Under the pieces are notes generated by a model that was given only the letters and a program-made list of their open reading frames with translations, ran no database searches and was not told the origin of the DNA. The position numbers were made by a program, and so were the translations under genes. A DNA stretch of 39,253 bases from JANNYA01 sp031422315 (lineage in GTDB: Bacteria; Pseudomonadota; Gammaproteobacteria; Xanthomonadales; SZUA-5), in the NCBI GenBank assembly GCA_031422315.1, contig JANOQN010000055.1, positions 1 through 39,253 of the forward strand, written 5' to 3'. Below, in pieces: positions 8,422 through 17,901 of this stretch. Each line of letters begins with the position of its first letter. The first letter of the stretch is position 1.

Positions 8422-8475
8422 GGTTTGGTTCCTTGCTAAATAAATGTAGAACGAGAAGTTAACGATGCTGAAGTT

Positions 8476-8584
8476 ACCCTCTCCCCCAACCCCTCTCCCA
8501 TAAAGGGAGAGGGGAGCCTTGAAACTTTGATAATCTCCGAAGTCGGTTTTAGCCCCTCTCCCGGAGAGGGGTTGGGGAGAGGGT
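8476..8584. repeat. Inverted repeat element, CCCTCTCC family, copy 1
   Basis: The outer arms (ACCCTCTCCCCCAACCCC at 8476 and its near-complement ending 8584) form a long inverted repeat. Each arm also holds its own hairpin: CCCTCTCCC-ATAAA-GGGAGAGGG at 8491-8513 and CCCCTCTCCCGGAGAGGGG at 8553-8571. It lies between the adaptor gene and the ATPase gene of one operon. Copies recur at 26741, 35716 and 39024. Confidence 0.85.
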
Positions 8585-8616
8585 GTTTTCAACTCATGAC
8601 TTAATTACCTTACTAA

Positions 8617-9825
8617 CTATTGCACCCGTACCCGCAAACCATCAGTCCAACTCGACTGCGGTTCTAACACCACGGATTCGCCAGCGCTAAGACCCATTTC
8701 CGCGCGTAATTCAGCGCCAGTGCCGCTGACTTTTACGCTGCGTTTGGCGATTGCGCCGTCTTTCAATACAAACACCGTGTTGCCACCCAATACAGCGCTC
8801 GCCGGAATCATGACGCCGCTAATGGTAGGCGTAGCATTTGCGGTTTCCGTTTCAGCTAAAAACGCCACTCGTGCGCCCATATCCGGCAATACGCGCGCGT
8901 CTTTTTCGCCAAAGCCGACCCTTACTTTTACTGTGGCTTTACTGCGATCAGCGGTCGGGATAATGGCAATCACTCGGCCTGGAATTTTCCATTCTGGGTA
9001 GGCATTGAGCGTGATTTGCGTGGGCGCGTTTGGCACTACCTTTTGCAGGAAGGCTTCGTTGACATCGACTTCAACTTCGAGCGAATCCATATCGACGATC
9101 GTACCAATACCAGTGCGCGTGAAGCCACCGCCGGCCGAGAGTGGTGAGACGATCTCGCCAACCTGCGCTGATCTAGCTATAACTACACCGGCAAACGGAG
9201 CATAAACTTTGGTGTTGTCAACATTTTGCTGGCTGACAGCAGCGCTAAGGCGGGAGACTTCCAAGCTGCGCTGCGCACTATTAAGCCTAGCTTTGAGCGA
9301 GTCCACCAGCGTTTCTGCGCTATCAAGCGAGGCCTGCGCGACGAGCTTTTTTGCAACTAGTGCGCGTTGACGCGTTAGCTGGCGCTGCGCATCGGCCAGC
9401 TGCACGCGAAAATCCCCAAGCTGCGCGTCCGCCGCTCTGGCTTGGGCCTGCGCTAGATCTAACAGCTTTTGACTATCAGTAGGTTCAAGCGTGGCGAGTA
9501 GCTGATCTTTTTCGACCCGCATGCCTTCTTCGATCAGCACGCTTTCGACTTTGCCAGTCACTTTGCTGGAAACCGTGGCCTGACGTCTTGCTATCACGTA
9601 GCCGGATGCATCCAGCTGGCTTGCATTGGCGGAGCTGGACGCAGCGCGCGCAATCGCCGTTTTAACTATCAGCTCACCACTGCTTTTATTTAGTAGTGTG
9701 TAAAGCCCAAAAGCCAATCCCAGCAGCGAGATAATCGTAAAAATCCAGCCCCAGGGAATCTTTTTCTCGGGCGGTAAATCACGGTCAATACTAAGGCCTT
9801 TGAGTAAATCGGTGCGGTCGGTCAT
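8617..9825 (-). CDS. Periplasmic adaptor (membrane-fusion protein, HlyD/MacA-like)
   Basis: This 402-residue protein has a cytoplasmic N-terminus, one membrane anchor (residues about 28-46, IFTIISLLGLAFGLYTLL) and then the order of a membrane-fusion protein: a lipoyl half-motif (VSSKVTGKVESVLIEEGMRV), a coiled-coil hairpin (about 125-215, rich in Ala, Gln and Leu), the returning lipoyl half (VYAPFAGVVIARSAQVGEIV), a beta-barrel and a C-terminal membrane-proximal domain. It should bridge the FtsX-type permeases to an outer-membrane channel; no TolC homologue is in the window. It is the first gene of the exporter operon, separated from the ATPase by a dispersed inverted repeat. It is divergent from the M16 protease gene, with 175 bases between their start codons. 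Confidence 0.9.
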   Translation of the reverse strand: MTDRTDLLKGLSIDRDLPPEKKIPWGWIFTIISLLGLAFGLYTLLNKSSGELIVKTAIARAASSSANASQLDASGYVIARRQATVSSKVTGKVESVLIEEGMRVEKDQLLATLEPTDSQKLLDLAQAQARAADAQLGDFRVQLADAQRQLTRQRALVAKKLVAQASLDSAETLVDSLKARLNSAQRSLEVSRLSAAVSQQNVDNTKVYAPFAGVVIARSAQVGEIVSPLSAGGGFTRTGIGTIVDMDSLEVEVDVNEAFLQKVVPNAPTQITLNAYPEWKIPGRVIAIIPTADRSKATVKVRVGFGEKDARVLPDMGARVAFLAETETANATPTISGVMIPASAVLGGNTVFVLKDGAIAKRSVKVSGTGAELRAEMGLSAGESVVLEPQSSWTDGLRVRVQ

Positions 9826-10000
9826 GGCGCTCTGCGTGCTTAAGAATATGCAAGCAATGGTAGCGGAGAAGGCCCGGAAGGCGAAGTGACGATTGTCAGG
9901 GGAATAATGACTTGGCCCGTCACCCCCAACTTACGATGCATGGCACTTCGCGTTAACTCAGGTAGCATCCGCGAACTTTATTTTCGCCAGAGCTAACTCT

Positions 10001-12781
10001 ATGCAAACTATGATTCGCAAAGCCCTTTTCGTAGGCCCCTTTTTCTTAGGCTTGTGTTTTACCTCGCCTTTTTCGATCTCTGCAGAAAATACGGCGATAC
10101 CCGCATCAGCGGTAGAGATTGCCTATCAAGAATTCCGGCTCAGCAACGGCTTGCGGGTAATCGTGCATGAAGATCGCAAAGCGCCGATTGTGTCGGTCAA
10201 TCTTTGGTATCACGTTGGTTCGAAAAACGAAAAGCCGGGGCGCACTGGATTTGCGCACTTATTTGAGCATTTGATGTTTCAAGGCTCAGAAAATTACCCT
10301 GATGAGTTTTTTAAGCCTTTTGAAAGTGCGGGCGCAACTGAGCAAAACGGCACCACGAACACCGATCGCACTAATTATTTCCAAAACGTGCCGACCACAG
10401 CGTTGGATATGGCGCTGTTCATGGAATCGGATCGAATGGGCTATTTGTTAGGGGCGATTGATCAAAAATCACTAGATGAGCAGCGTGGCGTAGTGCAAAA
10501 CGAAAAGCGCCAGCGAGATAACGCACCGTACGGCAAAGATTTTTACGCGCTATTTGAAGCGATATTTCCTGAAGGCCATCCGTATCGTTGGAGCACGATC
10601 GGCTCAATGGAAGATTTGGAAGCTGCCTCACTAACTGATGTAAAAACCTGGTTCAAAACCTGGTACGGCCCGGATAACACTGTGTTGGTGCTGGCTGGCG
10701 ATATTGATTTGGCAACCGCTAAAACGAAAGTTGAAAAGTATTTTGGCGGTATTGCCCCAGGTGGCCCGCTGGCAAAGCGCACACTTATGCCAGTGCAGCT
10801 TGATGCCCCCACGCGTGGCGTGAATTATGATCGCGTCGCGCAAACGCGCATCACAAGGGTTTGGGGCGCGCCAGCCGCCACCATGCCCGCCGCTGATGAT
10901 TTAGCGCTATTCGCTAGAGCTTTGGGCGGTGGTAAAACCTCCAGGCTGTATCAGCGCTTGGTGCAAAAAGAGCAGCTCGCTACGTCGGCATCCGCTTTTA
11001 GTTTTGGGCTTGAAATTGCCGGCATGTTTATTGTCAGCGTCGATTTAGCACCGAATGCAGATGTGGCAAAAGTCGAGGCGATTATCGATGAAGAAATCAA
11101 AGCGCTAAACGCCGGCGGCTTGACGCAGGCAGAGCTGGCCAGAGCCGCAACCTCCATTGAAGCCGGCTTTATTCGCGGCATTGAGCGCACGGGTGGCTTT
11201 GGTGGCAAGAGCGATATCTTGGCCGAATGTGCGGTATTTTTTGGCAATCCAGATTGCTACAAAGCCGAACTGCAGCGTTTGACCACGGCAACGCCTGCGC
11301 GCGTTTTGAATACCGCAAACCAGTGGATTACCAGCAATCACCACACGCTGATCACTGCGCCTTTTCAAGTCTATAAAAAAGGCGAGGCGCTGGCAGATCG
11401 CGCAAAAGGCCCGCCAGAAACGACGGAATTTCCTGATTTGCGTTTCCCGGCGCTACAGCGCGGAAGTTTGAAAAACGGCATAGAAGTCATCGTGGCGCAG
11501 CGTCCCGAAGTGCCGCTGGTGCAGATGCAAATGCTGTTCGACGCGGGGTTTGCAGGCGATGTTGGCCGCCCGCTCGGTAGCTCCAGCATCGTCATGAACA
11601 TGCTTGATGAAGGCACCGAAAAACTGACAGCGGTGCAAATTGCCGAAACCGCAGAGGCACTGGGCGCCCAAATCGGCACGGCGAATAGTCTAGATTTTTC
11701 GAGCGTCAGTATGTCAGCGCTCACCAAAAACTTAAAACCAACGCTCGAATTATTTTCCGATGTAGTGCGCAATCCAAGTTTTGCTGCGAGTGAGCTTGAT
11801 CGCGTCAAGCGGCAAACGCTGGCACAAATTACCCAAGAAAAAACCCAGCCCGGCAGTATGGCGCTGCGTACGCTTGCGCCGCTGCTCTATGGCGAAGGTC
11901 ATCCCTATGCAATTCCATTGACCGGTTCGGGCACTGAAAGCTCCGTCAGCGCTATGACGCAAGCGGATTTAAAGCGCTTTTACGATGCCGCGATCCGCCC
12001 TGACAATGCCCGCATTATTGTGGTCGGCGATATCAGCCTAGGCGGCGCAATTGCCGCGCTTGAAAGTACATTTGGTGATTGGAAGCCGTCCGCTGCCGCC
12101 AAGCTCAACAAGCCTTTGAACGAAGTGGCCGTCAACTCCGCGCCGCGTATCTATCTGATCGATAAGCCTAACGCCGAGCAAAGCTTGATTCTAGCTGGCA
12201 GTTTGATTCCCAGTAGCAAGGCACCCGATCGGCTTGCCTTGCAAACGGCCAATAGCGTGTTCGGCGGTGAATTTAGCGCCAGGCTCAATATGAATTTGCG
12301 CGAAGATAAGCACTGGGCGTACGGCGCTTACTCCTTCCCGATTAGCGCGGTCGGGCAGCGGCCACTGATTGCGCAGGCGAACGTACAGACTGACAAAACG
12401 GTTGAGTCTTTCCAAGAAATCGTCCGCGAATTCAGTGAATTTTCCAGCACCAAACCGGCCAGTTCGGCTGAAATCGCAAAGTGGAAAAGCTCCGACGTGC
12501 GCAGCCTACCTGGGCAGTTCGCCACCAATGCAGCAGTGCTGGGTACGATAGCCGAGATGATTTCCTACGGCCGCCCGGATAACTACGTGCAAACACTAAA
12601 AGCCAGCATCGAAGCGCAAACCGATGCGCAGGTCAATGCCGCAGCACAGGCCTATTTCAAACCGCAGCCGTTGACTTGGGTGGTTGTGGGTGATCTTGCG
12701 AAATTCGAACCCGCACTGCGCGCGCTGAAAATTGGTGACGTGCAGGTGCTGGATGCGGACGGCAAGCGGGTAGAACAATAG
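10001..12781 (+). CDS. M16 family zinc metallopeptidase, two-domain, periplasmic
   Basis: A signal peptide is present (MQTMIRKALFVGPFFLGLCF, cleavage likely near SISA-EN). The first M16 domain starts near residue 45 and carries the inverted zinc motif HLFEH within GFAHLFEHLMFQG, with the distal glutamate region about 75 residues later (DEQRGVVQNEKRQ). The second half (from about residue 490) repeats the fold (VQMQMLFDAGFAGD) but lacks HxxEH, as is usual for the inactive partner domain. At 926 residues it matches two-domain M16B proteins, which cut short peptides inside a clamshell chamber. An alternative ATG at 10010 is nearly equivalent. It may share a divergent promoter region with the exporter operon; a functional link is speculation. 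Confidence 0.92.
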   Translation: MQTMIRKALFVGPFFLGLCFTSPFSISAENTAIPASAVEIAYQEFRLSNGLRVIVHEDRKAPIVSVNLWYHVGSKNEKPGRTGFAHLFEHLMFQGSENYPDEFFKPFESAGATEQNGTTNTDRTNYFQNVPTTALDMALFMESDRMGYLLGAIDQKSLDEQRGVVQNEKRQRDNAPYGKDFYALFEAIFPEGHPYRWSTIGSMEDLEAASLTDVKTWFKTWYGPDNTVLVLAGDIDLATAKTKVEKYFGGIAPGGPLAKRTLMPVQLDAPTRGVNYDRVAQTRITRVWGAPAATMPAADDLALFARALGGGKTSRLYQRLVQKEQLATSASAFSFGLEIAGMFIVSVDLAPNADVAKVEAIIDEEIKALNAGGLTQAELARAATSIEAGFIRGIERTGGFGGKSDILAECAVFFGNPDCYKAELQRLTTATPARVLNTANQWITSNHHTLITAPFQVYKKGEALADRAKGPPETTEFPDLRFPALQRGSLKNGIEVIVAQRPEVPLVQMQMLFDAGFAGDVGRPLGSSSIVMNMLDEGTEKLTAVQIAETAEALGAQIGTANSLDFSSVSMSALTKNLKPTLELFSDVVRNPSFAASELDRVKRQTLAQITQEKTQPGSMALRTLAPLLYGEGHPYAIPLTGSGTESSVSAMTQADLKRFYDAAIRPDNARIIVVGDISLGGAIAALESTFGDWKPSAAAKLNKPLNEVAVNSAPRIYLIDKPNAEQSLILAGSLIPSSKAPDRLALQTANSVFGGEFSARLNMNLREDKHWAYGAYSFPISAVGQRPLIAQANVQTDKTVESFQEIVREFSEFSSTKPASSAEIAKWKSSDVRSLPGQFATNAAVLGTIAEMISYGRPDNYVQTLKASIEAQTDAQVNAAAQAYFKPQPLTWVVVGDLAKFEPALRALKIGDVQVLDADGKRVEQ

Positions 12782-12857
12782 GTGTTTATTTGATTGACTC
12801 TTGACCAGAGCGCCGATCAACGCCATTAACTTAAGCCGTTTTGGCGAAAGTGGCGCA

Positions 12858-12915
12858 CGTCATACTGAACGCAGTCGCAGAATCTATGGACCCTGCGACT
12901 ACGCGTAGGGTGACG
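12858..12915. repeat. Inverted repeat, GTCGCAG family, copy 1
   Basis: The arms CGTCATACTGAACGCAGTCG and CGACTACGCGTAGGGTGACG, each continuing into a shared CTGCGAC core, are imperfect inverted copies around a short loop. The same element in inverted orientation lies at 19616-19693. It sits downstream of the M16 gene and could act as a terminator or simply be a dispersed repeat. Confidence 0.7.
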
Positions 12916-13095
12916 ACATTTTAGTTGCTAGCCTAAGTTAGTAACATTGGAGCGTCGATAGACGCGCTGTCTGTGATTTACTACCGTTTGCGTTAATTGC
13001 AGCTTTGCAGTTGCGGACATCTAGGAGGCGTGCTAAAGCAATATCGTTACCTAACAAGCGATTTGCCAGTAAGAGAACATGGAATCAAACTAAGA

Positions 13096-14223
13096 ATGAA
13101 CCTAACGAATTCCGAGGCAAAGCCGACTTCATCAAATGAACATCTTGCTGCGCTCGACGTATTACGGGGCCTAGCGATAATTGCTGTTATTTGGCATCAC
13201 TTCAGTGACAAGTTATTCCCCGCAGGATGGTGGATGCAGGCGGAAGCACGAATCGGCATATTCGGAAGCGCGTTATCGAACGGATGGCTCGGCGTCAATC
13301 TATTTTTCATTCTTTCTGGCTTCGTCCTTTACCTGCCTTTCGCAGATGGAAGACGTGTAATTTCTGCACGAGAAGACTTACTTGGCTTCTATAAACGCAG
13401 AGCAAAACGGCTTCTGCCGCTCTATTTTTTCAGTGTCTTCCTACTATTCGGGCTTGTTGGGCATTCAACAATTGAGTCCGTTTTCTTCTTGTCAACTCTG
13501 ACGTTCACTTTCACAAAGAGCTATTTCCATCCTGAAATCAATTGGGTGCTTTGGTCACTAGGAATTGAAGTCTGGTTTAGTCTAATTTTCCCCTTGGTAA
13601 TTTTCTCAGTTAAGAGATTTGGCTGGAATCGAACAGCGCTAATCATTCTCTCCGCATCTTTGTTGATACGCCTTTTGGGAGCAGGTTGTTCGAGCACGGG
13701 TTCAGGGGTAATTTCTATCTTGAACCCAATAAAGGACTCACTCATCGGAAGACTGGATGACTTCTTTATCGGAATGATGTTAGCGCACTTGCATGCACGC
13801 GGATTCCGCACAACGTATAGTCCTCTACTATTAATCGTTGGCTTATTAGTTTGGATGTGCGCCGGGGTATATTCCGATTTTATATTGACGAGACACTTAC
13901 CAATTTGGTCTATCGCGTTTACAAATTCCATCTTTCAGATTGGCACTTGCTTAATAGTGCTTGCCGCGCTATCGATAAACTGCCTAAAATTTTGGGTGCT
14001 GGAGCTTTTAGGCATGATGTGCTATTCGCTGTACATCTGGCACGGAGTCCTGATGACACACTTATCCCCATATCCTCACACAGGCGGCAAGACCAAATTC
14101 ATCGTCATATTGCTAATTGTCAGCTGGATTTCATACAGATACGTTGAATTTGGGCACGTCAAACAAGTTTCAGAGCTTCTTCCACGCAGGAGGATCGGAT
14201 TCACCAAAAGCGATCCAACATGA
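13096..14223 (+). CDS. Acyltransferase-3 family membrane protein (OafA/YrhL-like)
   Basis: An integral-membrane O-acyltransferase, probably of a surface glycan. The family N-terminus is plain: LAALDVLRGLAIIAVIWHHF, with the His that serves as likely catalytic residue, followed by GWLGVNLFFILSGFVLYLPF and an arginine-rich loop (YKRRAKRLLPLYF). About ten hydrophobic segments run to the end, including NWVLWSLGIEVWFSLIFPLV, also conserved. The ATG at 13096 puts 14 residues before the domain; an open frame extends to a TTG at 12997 but adds nothing family-like. The 375-residue length is normal. Base composition is more A+T-rich than the M16 gene upstream, as it is in the two glycan genes that follow on the other strand, which suggests transfer. 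Confidence 0.85.
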   Translation: MNLTNSEAKPTSSNEHLAALDVLRGLAIIAVIWHHFSDKLFPAGWWMQAEARIGIFGSALSNGWLGVNLFFILSGFVLYLPFADGRRVISAREDLLGFYKRRAKRLLPLYFFSVFLLFGLVGHSTIESVFFLSTLTFTFTKSYFHPEINWVLWSLGIEVWFSLIFPLVIFSVKRFGWNRTALIILSASLLIRLLGAGCSSTGSGVISILNPIKDSLIGRLDDFFIGMMLAHLHARGFRTTYSPLLLIVGLLVWMCAGVYSDFILTRHLPIWSIAFTNSIFQIGTCLIVLAALSINCLKFWVLELLGMMCYSLYIWHGVLMTHLSPYPHTGGKTKFIVILLIVSWISYRYVEFGHVKQVSELLPRRRIGFTKSDPT

Positions 14224-14337
14224 TTTTTCTAAAAAGCATTACGCAATAAACCCAAACCCAAGCGCTAATGAATTCCAACCAGTAAGTAGACTTTAAAATC
14301 TAAGAGAAGTTATCTATTTCCTATCACCGAAGCGTGT

Positions 14338-14949
14338 TTATAGTTCCGCGTATTTTTGCCAATATTGCAAAGCCCATCCGGTTGTCTCTTGAGCCTTAGG
14401 CTTGCCGTGAAAGTGAACCGTAACCGCTCCTTTTGGGCTGTCGCTAAGGTCGTGTACTTTATAGCTCATATGGCCATTAAATAAATTTTGAATGTAGTTA
14501 AAATTAAATGTTTCAAGAAAGCCTTGGTCGCCTTTGTAATTTGACATATGTGTACTAGGGCAACGTATCCAGGCATCCCATATGTGTGAAACATTTTTTG
14601 GTATCCACATCATGGCCGATTGGCCGCCATTGGGGCGATAAAAATCTTCAAGCATCCAAAACGAATTGCCGCACATGTGCCACATGTCACCGAAATTTCC
14701 CAATACAAACGTGTCCAAATCAAGAAATAGAAATGGTCGCAAGTGTTCGTTTTCTGGAGAAAACAATTCTAGTTTTGACCACCAACCCGCATAATCATGC
14801 CGCAACGGTATAGTCTCACATTTATTATCCTGCTCAGATAAACATATAAACCGAGCCTCAGGCTCATGTTCTAAGCATTGTGCCTTAAGTGCAGTTACAT
14901 CTTGTTCTGTGTATTTTTGGCCTTTTCTTACGCAGACAATGGTGCGCAT
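14338..14949 (-). CDS. Glycosyltransferase-like protein with DxD motif
   Basis: A 203-residue protein starting MRTIVCVRKGQKYTEQDV, with a Rossmann-like first strand and a clear nucleotide-sugar/metal motif in PFLFLDLDTFVLGNFGDMW (DxD). Later come GDQGFLE and VHFHGKPKA; the latter is like the C-terminal HxxGxxKPW region of GT8-type enzymes. Donor and acceptor are unknown. The start overlaps the end of the FkbM gene upstream by 22 bases, so the two are co-transcribed and probably decorate the same glycan. It is short for a GT8 enzyme but looks complete. The DNA is A+T-rich relative to flanking genes. Confidence 0.7.
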   Translation of the reverse strand: MRTIVCVRKGQKYTEQDVTALKAQCLEHEPEARFICLSEQDNKCETIPLRHDYAGWWSKLELFSPENEHLRPFLFLDLDTFVLGNFGDMWHMCGNSFWMLEDFYRPNGGQSAMMWIPKNVSHIWDAWIRCPSTHMSNYKGDQGFLETFNFNYIQNLFNGHMSYKVHDLSDSPKGAVTVHFHGKPKAQETTGWALQYWQKYAEL

Positions 14950-15563
14950 ATAAAATCTCTGTTAAATGATTCAACTACTTCATATCCAAGCGTCGCCAAA
15001 AAATCAATTGCCTCACCTTTTTCAACGCCGTATTTATTTGACAGCCCTTTGTCTTCAAGATGGATGATTGGCTTGCACCGCTTTATCGTTTCAATCCCCC
15101 CCTGCAAAGCAAACAATTCATAGCCTTCTATATCCAAAGCAATCAATCCACATGCTGGCAAAACAAGCTGGTCGATGGTAAAAGTAGGCACAATTCCACC
15201 GTCCTCTACCTGATATGCGCCTATGTTTGCAGTTTCTTTCGCTGATAAAGTTGTTTGAACCAGTCCGCCACGTACGCCTAGAGCAGCATTTAGCTTCACT
15301 ACCGATAATTCTGGAACGTTTTGCGACAAATAGAAAAAGTTCTCACAATTAGGCTCAAAAGTGTAAACCGTTTTGAAATGACGTGAAAGGTATCTCGGCC
15401 AAACACCTACATTGCCGCCGGCCTGAATGCAAGCGGTGAAGTCTTTGACATACGGAAATGAGCGTTTTACATCCGTCCAAAGTACGGAAAGATGGTCAAA
15501 GCATTTTGTGTCCTGTGCTGGCCAGAAAAAGTCGCCTAGTTCTGAAATGTTGAGTTTTCTCAT
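14928..15563 (-). CDS. FkbM family methyltransferase
   Basis: A SAM-dependent O-methyltransferase of 211 residues. Motif I appears as CIQAGGNVGVWPRYLS (FkbM relatives have GANxG, here GGNVG). The acidic motif II is in VYTFEPNCENF. The characteristic C-terminal region is LIALDIEGYELFALQGG, followed by KPIIHLED. FkbM-type enzymes commonly methylate sugars in polysaccharides. It is first in a two-gene minus-strand unit, overlapping the glycosyltransferase by 22 bases. Its start has no strong ribosome site. No membrane segments are visible. Assignment to the family is good; the substrate is unknown. Confidence 0.82.
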   Translation of the reverse strand: MRKLNISELGDFFWPAQDTKCFDHLSVLWTDVKRSFPYVKDFTACIQAGGNVGVWPRYLSRHFKTVYTFEPNCENFFYLSQNVPELSVVKLNAALGVRGGLVQTTLSAKETANIGAYQVEDGGIVPTFTIDQLVLPACGLIALDIEGYELFALQGGIETIKRCKPIIHLEDKGLSNKYGVEKGEAIDFLATLGYEVVESFNRDFICAPLSA

Positions 15564-16011
15564 TTTAAACCCTAAAAATTATGCCAAAAAAGCCGATCAC
15601 GCTAGCAAAGCGTTTGGATTAATCGTTTACAGGGCTGAGAATAACCAAATCAAGAAAACTGTCAAGACAATTTCACGCCAGATGAAACTCTTGAATTCCT
15701 TAAAGTAATGATCATGCGCTATCTAGAGTGCTACCCCTAAAGTGTTTTCCGTCCGTTATTCAGAGAAAATTCCAAAAATAGTATTTATTAAGCTAATCCG
15801 GAAAGCTAAAAACAACTTGCGTTTAAACTAAATGCAACTCCTTTAAATTAAGTCAATCTTTAGGCGAAACCACGCACGTCGCTTGCGCCTGCGGCGAGTT
15901 ATCGTTGCCAGTTCGCGGTGCATTCTAAAAGCTGCTTAAATCGAATTTACCTAAAATTAAGGTATTCAGGGATGTTTGCTATGCTCCAAGTTAAATAATA
16001 GTTGGCTTTTT
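15564..16011. other. A+T-rich intergenic region
   Basis: About 450 bases between the divergent FkbM and ABC exporter genes. It is A+T-rich up to about 15870, then returns to the composition of the downstream genes. Short open frames here lack domains and ribosome sites. It must contain promoters for both flanking units, but I cannot place them with confidence. The change in composition may mark the right edge of a transferred glycan patch. Confidence 0.5.
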
Positions 16012-17859
16012 ATGCATTCTGCTTTAGTTTGGTTGTTTCAACGCTTCGAGAGGCTTGCACCCGCGTTTCCTGATGAAACTCCGGTAACGCCGCCGAAGTC
16101 GGCGTGGCGTTTTTTGTGGGCGTGTACGCGTGGGCTGCGCCCTTATCTGTTTTTCATGGCCATGCTTTCGGCGGCAATTGGCGTATTTGAGGCCTGGCTG
16201 CTGGGTTTTATGGGGCAGGTCGTCGATTGGCTAGGCGCTTTGCAGCCCGGGCAGCTGTGGCAAGCTCATGGCGGCGATATTCGAACCTTCCTGTGGATAT
16301 TAGCGGCAAGTATCGTGGTGACGATCATTTGGGCGCTGCTACGTTTTAACGTGATTGCCGGCAATTTTCCGATGCGCATGCGCTGGAATTTCCACCGTCA
16401 ATTGCTGCAGCAATCTATGAGTTTTTTCCAAGATGAATTCTCTGGGCGCATTGCCGCCAAGCTGATGCAAACCGCACTGGCCGTGCGCGATGTGTGGACT
16501 AGCGCACTCGATATTATGATTTACGTGCTGGTTTACTTCATTTCGTTGATCGGTATTTTATGGAGCTTGGATGCGCGCTTGCTGCTGCCTTTTTTAGGCT
16601 GGCTGGTGCTCTATGTGGGCATGCTGGCTTATTTTGTACCCAAACTCGGCAAGATTAGTGAAGCGCAAGCCGATGCACGCGCGCTCATGACCGGCCGAAT
16701 TAGCGATGCCTACACCAATATTGCAACGGTCAAATTGTTCTCGCACAGCAGCCGTGAAGGCCAGTATGCGCGGGCTGCGATGGACGAATTTCTGGTCACC
16801 GCGCATGGCCAAATGCGCTGGGTTACGCTGGTTGATCAGGCAAATCAAGTGTTGTCGATTGCACTGATAGGCACTTCGACGCTGCTGGCGCTTGGTCTGT
16901 GGAATGACGGTGCAATTGGCGTGGGTGCAGTAGCCGCATCCACCGCCATGGCGCTGCGCTTGAACGGCATGTCACACTGGATCATGTGGGAGCTCTCGAG
17001 CTTTTTCGAGAACTTAGGCACCGTACAAGATGGAGTTGGCACGCTGTCGCAGCCGACTTTGATTGAAGATCAGTCTGACGCACATACGTTGCTTGTTAGC
17101 ACGGGCGCGATCAGCTTTGTCGGCGTCAATTTTTGCTATGCCGGTAGTAAACAGGTGCTGCGCGATTTCAACCTTACCATTCAACCAGGCGAAAAGATTG
17201 GCTTAGTCGGCCGCTCGGGCGCAGGCAAAAGTACGGTAGTTAACTTACTACTGCGCTTTTATGATTTGAACTCTGGGAAGATCTTGATTGACGGTACTAA
17301 CATTGCAGAAGTAACTCAAGTCAGTCTACGCCACCAAATTGGCATGGTGACGCAAGACACCTCGTTGCTGCATCGCTCAGTGCGCGATAACATCGCTTAC
17401 GGCAAGCCTGAGGCGACTGAGGCACAACTGCAAAAAGCCGCGGAGCGCGCACAAGCTGCTGATTTTATTGCTAATTTAAGCGATGCAAAACAGCGAACAG
17501 GCATGGATGCGCACGTCGGCGAGCGCGGCGTAAAGCTATCCGGCGGCCAGCGCCAACGCATCGCGATTGCGCGCGTCATGCTAAAAGACGCGCCGATTTT
17601 GCTGCTTGATGAAGCCACCAGCGCACTTGATAGCGAAGTCGAGCAGGCGATTCAATCGAGCTTAAATGATCTCATGCAAGGTAAAACCGTGGTTGCGATT
17701 GCGCACCGGCTTTCCACGATTGCTGCGATGGATCGCTTAGTCGTGATGGATCAAGGCCAGATTGTCGAAACCGGCAGCCACCGCGAGCTACTTGAGCAAG
17801 GCGGTATCTACGCCAAGCTGTGGGAACATCAAAGCGGGGGGTTTTTGGGCGAGGAGTAG
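16012..17859 (+). CDS. ABC exporter half-transporter (fused membrane and ATPase domains)
   Basis: A 615-residue exporter. The N-terminal six-helix ABC membrane domain spans roughly residues 30-310, beginning with RPYLFFMAMLSAAIGVFEAW. The ATPase domain begins near residue 360. It has Walker A GRSGAGKSTVVNLL, Q-loop QIGMVTQDTSLL, signature LSGGQRQRIAIARV, Walker B ILLLDEATSALD and switch AHRLSTI. As a half-transporter it should act as a homodimer in the inner membrane. The ATG at 16012 (MHSALVWLFQRFERLAPAF) is preferred to an upstream TTG at 15976, which has no support. It resembles MsbA and YheI/MdlB-like multidrug or lipid exporters; the substrate cannot be told. It stands alone in its operon. 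Confidence 0.9.
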   Translation: MHSALVWLFQRFERLAPAFPDETPVTPPKSAWRFLWACTRGLRPYLFFMAMLSAAIGVFEAWLLGFMGQVVDWLGALQPGQLWQAHGGDIRTFLWILAASIVVTIIWALLRFNVIAGNFPMRMRWNFHRQLLQQSMSFFQDEFSGRIAAKLMQTALAVRDVWTSALDIMIYVLVYFISLIGILWSLDARLLLPFLGWLVLYVGMLAYFVPKLGKISEAQADARALMTGRISDAYTNIATVKLFSHSSREGQYARAAMDEFLVTAHGQMRWVTLVDQANQVLSIALIGTSTLLALGLWNDGAIGVGAVAASTAMALRLNGMSHWIMWELSSFFENLGTVQDGVGTLSQPTLIEDQSDAHTLLVSTGAISFVGVNFCYAGSKQVLRDFNLTIQPGEKIGLVGRSGAGKSTVVNLLLRFYDLNSGKILIDGTNIAEVTQVSLRHQIGMVTQDTSLLHRSVRDNIAYGKPEATEAQLQKAAERAQAADFIANLSDAKQRTGMDAHVGERGVKLSGGQRQRIAIARVMLKDAPILLLDEATSALDSEVEQAIQSSLNDLMQGKTVVAIAHRLSTIAAMDRLVVMDQGQIVETGSHRELLEQGGIYAKLWEHQSGGFLGEE

Positions 17860-17901
17860 TTGTGGCGATACAACGCGTGCCTTCTCAGCAGTCGCTTCTA
17901 G

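Noticed and set aside
8422..8592. N-terminal extension of the ABC ATPase
   Set aside because: The extension translates an intergenic inverted repeat, and a good ribosome site precedes the ATG at 8421.
15427..15708. A 93-codon plus-strand open frame
   Set aside because: More than half of it lies antisense to the FkbM gene, and no domain or ribosome site is seen.
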